DNA of 8,753 nt from Candidatus Zipacnadia bacterium. Its GTDB lineage: Bacteria; Armatimonadota; Zipacnadia; Zipacnadales; Zipacnadaceae. The notes under the pieces were generated by a model that saw nothing but the letters and a program-made list of their open reading frames with translations, was not told where the DNA came from and made no database searches. The translations under genes were made by a program, and so were the position numbers. The stretch is from assembly GCA_029821255.1 (NCBI GenBank), contig JALGTS010000029.1, forward strand, positions 1-8,753. The letters are read 5' to 3'. Positions 6,095 to 8,753 of this stretch are shown one piece after another (position 1 is the first letter of the stretch; each line of letters starts with the position of its first letter).

Positions 6095-7321
6095 ATGGCT
6101 CTGGAAGGGAATGCTGCAATCGGACAATCGGGCGGACCGACCATGGTTATCAACGCCAGCCTGGTAGGAGCAATTGAAGCTGCCCGAGAGATGCCGCAGA
6201 TACGACAGCTCTACGGTGCTCTGCATGGCATGGATGGCGTACTACACGAACGCTTCATTGACCTGTTCAGAGAAAATGACGAGCTAGTAGAGCAGATCCA
6301 GTACCGGCCCTCCGCAGCATTAGGTACCAGCCGTATCAAGCCTAATGAGGCCGACCTGGAGCGAGCAATGAAGGTATTTATGGCCCACAATATTCGCTAT
6401 TTCTTCTACATTGGGGGCGACGACTCGCAGTCGGCCTGCCACTCTCTGGCGGAGATAGCCAAGTCCTACGACTGGGAGATGAATATCATTGGCATCCCCA
6501 AGACCATTGACAATGACCTGGTCCTGACTGACACCTGTCCGGGCTTTGGCAGCGCGGCACGCTTCGCGGCTGCGGCAGTGCAGTATGTCTCCTGCGACGC
6601 CGAGGCCTTCGGCAACTGTGAGGTAGTTGAGATTATGGGGCGCAATGCCGGCTGGTTGACGGCTGCCACTGCCCTAGGCCGCAATGAACCTATGGATGGC
6701 CCTCACCTGGTGTATGTACCGGAGGTGACGGTCAATCCTGATAAATTCCTGGACGACTGTCATAGCGTTTATGACGAGTATGGCTATCTGGTGATTGCTG
6801 TCTCCGAGGGCTTTGCGTTTGCTGAATCCGAGATAGCAACGACCTCGCAAAAGGTCGATGAGTTCGGGCATGCCCGGCTGGGAGGCGTTGGCCAGGCGCT
6901 GGCCGATATGGTTGAAGAGGAACTGGGTGTGCGCTGCCGGTTCGACCGGCTGGGCAATATGCAGCGCAGTTTCGCGCTGGCGCAATCCCAAGTGGATCTG
7001 GATATAGCTTACGCAGTGGGGGATGACGCAGTACGGCGTGCGTGCCGCGGGGAGACCGACGTGATGATCACCATCCAGCGTAAGAACAATGATCCCTACG
7101 AGTTTGAGTGCGAGACCACCTCGCTGAGCAGCGTGGCCGGACAGACACGTTACCTGCCCGACGAATATATCAACGACGAGCAGAACGGGGTAACCGAGGC
7201 GTTTCTGGAATATGCCCAGCCCTTGATCGTACCCCGCAAGGAATATCCACCGAAGCTACCCAAATATCCGCGCTTTCAGAGGTTCGCGGTTGAGCCCAAA
7301 CTCGAGCCATACGAGCGGTAA
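6095..7321 (+). CDS. pfp: 6-phosphofructokinase, pyrophosphate-dependent type
   Basis: This cytoplasmic enzyme interconverts fructose 6-phosphate and fructose 1,6-bisphosphate. The 408 residues begin with AIGQSGGPTMVIN. GGDDS (107-111) has Asp (D110) where ATP-dependent enzymes have Gly, and PKTIDND (135-141) has K136; together these are the accepted signature for pyrophosphate as phosphoryl donor. D139 is the expected catalytic base and MGRNAGW (181-187) the sugar-phosphate binding motif. The pyrophosphate-dependent reaction is reversible, so it can serve glycolysis and gluconeogenesis. AAAGG about 10 bases before ATG 6095 is a usable SD. No convincing promoter is visible in the 123-base gap upstream, so readthrough from the lipoprotein gene is possible. 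The last 35 residues are Pro-rich and charged (PRKEYPPKLPKYPR). Donor specificity is a motif-based prediction. Confidence 0.93.
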   Translation: MALEGNAAIGQSGGPTMVINASLVGAIEAAREMPQIRQLYGALHGMDGVLHERFIDLFRENDELVEQIQYRPSAALGTSRIKPNEADLERAMKVFMAHNIRYFFYIGGDDSQSACHSLAEIAKSYDWEMNIIGIPKTIDNDLVLTDTCPGFGSAARFAAAAVQYVSCDAEAFGNCEVVEIMGRNAGWLTAATALGRNEPMDGPHLVYVPEVTVNPDKFLDDCHSVYDEYGYLVIAVSEGFAFAESEIATTSQKVDEFGHARLGGVGQALADMVEEELGVRCRFDRLGNMQRSFALAQSQVDLDIAYAVGDDAVRRACRGETDVMITIQRKNNDPYEFECETTSLSSVAGQTRYLPDEYINDEQNGVTEAFLEYAQPLIVPRKEYPPKLPKYPRFQRFAVEPKLEPYER

Positions 7322-7360
7322 AAGCTTGGTACAGCATGCCCCCTTGAAACGAGACATCCC

Positions 7361-7421
7361 GGTGAGCGATGGCCGGCGTACGTAGACTCATTATCATAGC
7401 AGCGCCGCCCACTGTCTCACC
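7361..7421 (+). other. Nested inverted repeats downstream of the PFK gene
   Basis: GGTGAG (7361-7366) pairs with CTCACC (7416-7421), and inside it CGGCG (7374-7378) pairs with CGCCG (7403-7407), separated by internal loops of seven and eight bases. There is no T-tract after it, so it is not a standard intrinsic terminator. It may stabilise the PFK mRNA 3' end. The rest of 7322-7449 shows nothing I can name. Confidence 0.25.
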
Positions 7422-7449
7422 ATAATCTTGCTGGTAACCGCTCATAGGT

Positions 7450-7478
7450 TTGACAATTGCCCGGCTATCAGTTATGAT
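7450..7478 (+). promoter_or_regulatory. Strong sigma70-type promoter of the tRNA array
   Basis: TTGACA (7450-7455), a 17-base spacer and TATGAT (7473-7478) make a near-consensus promoter. The expected start near 7485 lies about 44 bases before the first tRNA. Confidence 0.88.
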
Positions 7479-7499
7479 AAGAAGCTGTCAACAAACACT

Positions 7500-7516
7500 T
7501 ACTCTCTTCGGGAGTA
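7500..7516 (+). other. Small hairpin in the tRNA precursor leader
   Basis: TACTC (7500-7504) pairs with GAGTA (7512-7516), and the stem can extend through T-G and C-G pairs to a tight TTC loop. It lies between the promoter and tRNA-Lys and would be removed during 5' processing. Confidence 0.35.
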
Positions 7517-7528
7517 TTGTGCAAAGTC

Positions 7529-7604
7529 GGGCCGTTAGCTCAGTTGGCAGAGCATCGGACTTTTAATCCGAGGGTCGCAGGTTCGATTCCTGCACGGCCC
7601 ACCA
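7529..7604 (+). tRNA. tRNA-Lys (anticodon TTT)
   Basis: The full cloverleaf can be read: acceptor GGGCCGT with ACGGCCC, D stem GCTC/GAGC, anticodon stem TCGGA/TCCGA with loop CTTTTAA (anticodon 7562-7564), and T arm GCAGG-TTCGATT-CCTGC. Discriminator A and an encoded CCA end it. It is the first gene of the array. Confidence 0.97.
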
Positions 7605-7605
7605 G

Positions 7606-7624
7606 GACAACGGGTAGCGTTGTC
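7606..7624 (+). other. Perfect hairpin between tRNA-Lys and tRNA-Glu
   Basis: GACAACG (7606-7612) and CGTTGTC (7618-7624) form a seven-pair stem with loop GGTAG. It begins two bases after the CCA of tRNA-Lys. With no T-run it is more likely a processing or stability element than a terminator. Confidence 0.45.
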
Positions 7625-7641
7625 TCGCTGCGAAGGGGAAT

Positions 7642-7717
7642 GGCCCCATAGTCTAGAGGCCTAGGACTCCGCTCTTTCAAGGCGGCAGCACGGGTTCGAA
7701 TCCCGTTGGGGCCACCA
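7642..7717 (+). tRNA. tRNA-Glu (anticodon TTC)
   Basis: Acceptor GGCCCCA/TGGGGCC, T arm ACGGG-TTCGAAT-CCCGT, discriminator A and encoded CCA. The anticodon stem CCGCT/GGCGG closes on a T-G wobble next to loop CTTTCAA (anticodon 7676-7678). The D region TAGTCTAGAGGCCTAGGAC is typical of bacterial glutamate tRNAs. Confidence 0.97.
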
Positions 7718-7739
7718 AAAGCTGCAGCGTAGGCGGACG

Positions 7740-7816
7740 GGGCGGATAGCTCAGATGGCGAGAGCGCCTGCTTTACACGCAGGAAGTCGCAGGTTCGAGT
7801 CCTGCTCCGCCCACCA
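7740..7816 (+). tRNA. tRNA-Val (anticodon TAC)
   Basis: Acceptor GGGCGGA/TCCGCCC, D stem GCTC/GAGC, anticodon stem CCTGC/GCAGG with loop TTTACAC (anticodon 7774-7776), T arm GCAGG-TTCGAGT-CCTGC, discriminator A and encoded CCA. Confidence 0.97.
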
Positions 7817-7882
7817 AGTTACGGCAACACAAGGGCAGCTCAACACCAGCCCAGCGATAGCATAACGGCAATGTAACGACCG

Positions 7883-7888
7883 TATAAT
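7883..7888 (+). promoter_or_regulatory. Possible internal promoter before tRNA-Phe
   Basis: A perfect TATAAT stands in the 93-base spacer between tRNA-Val and tRNA-Phe, the longest in the array, 21 bases before tRNA-Phe. No good -35 is visible 16-18 bases upstream (GCATAA at 17). It may give extra transcription of the Phe and Thr tRNAs. Confidence 0.4.
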
Positions 7889-7909
7889 AGCAGTGGCAAG
7901 TGGTGAGGT

Positions 7910-7985
<76 letters not shown>

Positions 7986-8012
7986 ACTTTTCTATTAGTT
8001 GAGGTCGGGTTA

Positions 8013-8089
8013 GCCGGCGTAGCTCAATCTGGCAGAGCAGCGGAATCGTAATCCGCAGGTTATCAGTTCGAGTCTGATCGCCGGCTCCA
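8013..8089 (+). tRNA. tRNA-Thr (anticodon CGT)
   Basis: Acceptor GCCGGCG/CGCCGGC, D stem GCTC/GAGC, anticodon stem GCGGA/TCCGC with loop ATCGTAA (anticodon 8047-8049), T arm ATCAG-TTCGAGT-CTGAT, discriminator T and encoded CCA. It reads ACG and is the last tRNA of the array. Confidence 0.96.
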
Positions 8090-8096
8090 TTTTTTT
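8090..8096 (+). terminator. T-tract ending the tRNA array
   Basis: Seven T residues follow the CCA of tRNA-Thr at once. The nearest hairpin is the tRNA's own T arm about a dozen bases back, so it is not a textbook terminator. The folded tRNA followed by a U-run could still release RNA polymerase. Confidence 0.35.
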
Positions 8097-8110
8097 ACCA
8101 TATACATATA

Positions 8111-8138
8111 TTATATATGATTACTGCTGGGCTAAAAT
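8111..8138 (+). promoter_or_regulatory. Weak promoter candidate for the GalU-like gene
   Basis: TTATAT (8111-8116), 16 bases and TAAAAT (8133-8138) lie at the end of an AT-rich stretch (8097-8119) that also contains the inverted repeat CATATA/TATATG (8099-8104 and 8114-8119). A start near 8145 would leave only about 20 bases before ATG 8165. Confidence 0.35.
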
Positions 8139-8164
8139 ATCGCTAACAGCTGACCTCCACCGCT

Positions 8165-8753
8165 ATGAGTCATACTAATTGCGTTCGGAAAGCGGTCGTG
8201 CCGGCAGCCGGGCGGGGCACACGGCTCTACCCCCTGACCAAAGCCCAGCCCAAAGAGATGATGCCGGTCGGCCCCTACCCAGCCATTGATCAGGTCATCC
8301 AGGAACTGGCCGCCACGGGGATTAGCGAGATTTTAGTAATTACCGGCCCTGACAAATCAGCATTGGAGGTTCACCTGGATCCTCAGCAAGGCCGACTGCC
8401 TGAATCGGATTGCCCTCCATGGCTCACCGAGTTTGACAGCAGCCGTACTACCATCTATTTCACTCGCCAGAACCCGCCCAGGGGCTTGGGCGCAGCAGTG
8501 GCCTGCAGCCAGCACTTCGTCGGCAACGAGGATTTTGTTGTAGCCCTGGGTGACAGTGTAATAGTCTCGGAGCAAAGCGCTTTTCTCCAACGACTGATTG
8601 ATGCTCACCAGGCAAGCCCGGCAGTCGCCACGCTGGGGGTACAGCGCATCTCCGCCGCAAGGGCCAGCAGTTACGGCGTTATTGCTGTGGCCGGAGAGAT
8701 GGAGGGGAGGCTGATAGTTAGCAATGTCGTGGAGAAACCAAAGCCAGAGCAGG
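8165..8753 (+). CDS. galU: GalU-like UTP-glucose-1-phosphate uridylyltransferase, N-terminal part (3' end outside window)
   Basis: GalU makes UDP-glucose from UTP and glucose 1-phosphate for envelope and storage polysaccharides. The 196 codons present show the nucleotidyltransferase start KAVVPAAGRGTRLYPLTKAQPKEMMPV, where the AAGRGTR loop binds the nucleotide and KAQPKEM is the GalU-type motif. Then come ATGISEILVITG, RGLGAAVAC, a central LGDS whose Asp is the likely metal ligand, and VVEKPKPE near the cut end. The usual DKP after the PKEM motif reads GPYP, and the segment after about residue 70 is shorter and proline-rich compared with E. coli GalU. A related sugar-phosphate nucleotidyltransferase is therefore possible. 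A stop at 8144 in the same frame leaves ATG 8165 as the start; no SD is visible. Confidence 0.87.
   Translation, partial: MSHTNCVRKAVVPAAGRGTRLYPLTKAQPKEMMPVGPYPAIDQVIQELAATGISEILVITGPDKSALEVHLDPQQGRLPESDCPPWLTEFDSSRTTIYFTRQNPPRGLGAAVACSQHFVGNEDFVVALGDSVIVSEQSAFLQRLIDAHQASPAVATLGVQRISAARASSYGVIAVAGEMEGRLIVSNVVEKPKPEQ

Overview
The window looks like ordinary bacterial chromosome, moderately GC-rich, densely coded and without mobile elements, CRISPR arrays or phage genes. It holds five well-supported protein genes (the first cut by the left edge), a sixth cut by the right edge, and five tRNA genes. The RseP-ispG pair, encoded 3'-CCA on all tRNAs, sigma70-type promoters (TTGACA, 17 bp, TATGAT/TACAAT), Shine-Dalgarno (SD) sites and a lipobox protein all say Bacteria. 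The phylum cannot be fixed from this window; a little-studied lineage (for example Armatimonadota-like) is only a guess.

Layout. (1) 2-2161, plus strand: the C-terminal part of an RseP-type site-2 membrane metalloprotease, followed by ispG (gcpE) of the non-mevalonate (MEP) isoprenoid pathway. This is the familiar rseP-ispG order, and dxr may lie upstream outside the window. (2) 2214-4694, minus strand: a large membrane-anchored tetratricopeptide (TPR) protein convergent with ispG. (3) 4695-4933: a divergent control region. It holds a near-consensus minus-strand promoter, an overlapping plus-strand extended -10, a palindrome at the expected minus-strand start site, two tandem 11-bp repeats with a PhoB-box-like sequence, and a long structured leader ending in a hairpin directly against the ribosome binding site. 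(4) 4934-5971, plus: a glutaminyl-cyclase-like M28 lipoprotein. (5) 6095-7321, plus: a phosphofructokinase with the pyrophosphate-dependent signature. (6) 7450-8096, plus: a strong promoter and a tRNA array, Lys(TTT)-Glu(TTC)-Val(TAC)-Phe(GAA)-Thr(CGT), with a possible internal promoter and a T-tract at its end. (7) 8165 to the right edge, plus: the start of a GalU-like sugar-nucleotide pyrophosphorylase.

The genes do not form one pathway. RseP, the lipoprotein and the TPR protein concern the envelope; IspG, PFK and GalU are core metabolism (isoprenoids, glycolysis, sugar nucleotides). I found no clear new multigene system. The most unusual items are an apparent PDZ-within-PDZ arrangement in the RseP homologue and the compact divergent regulatory region with its structured leader.
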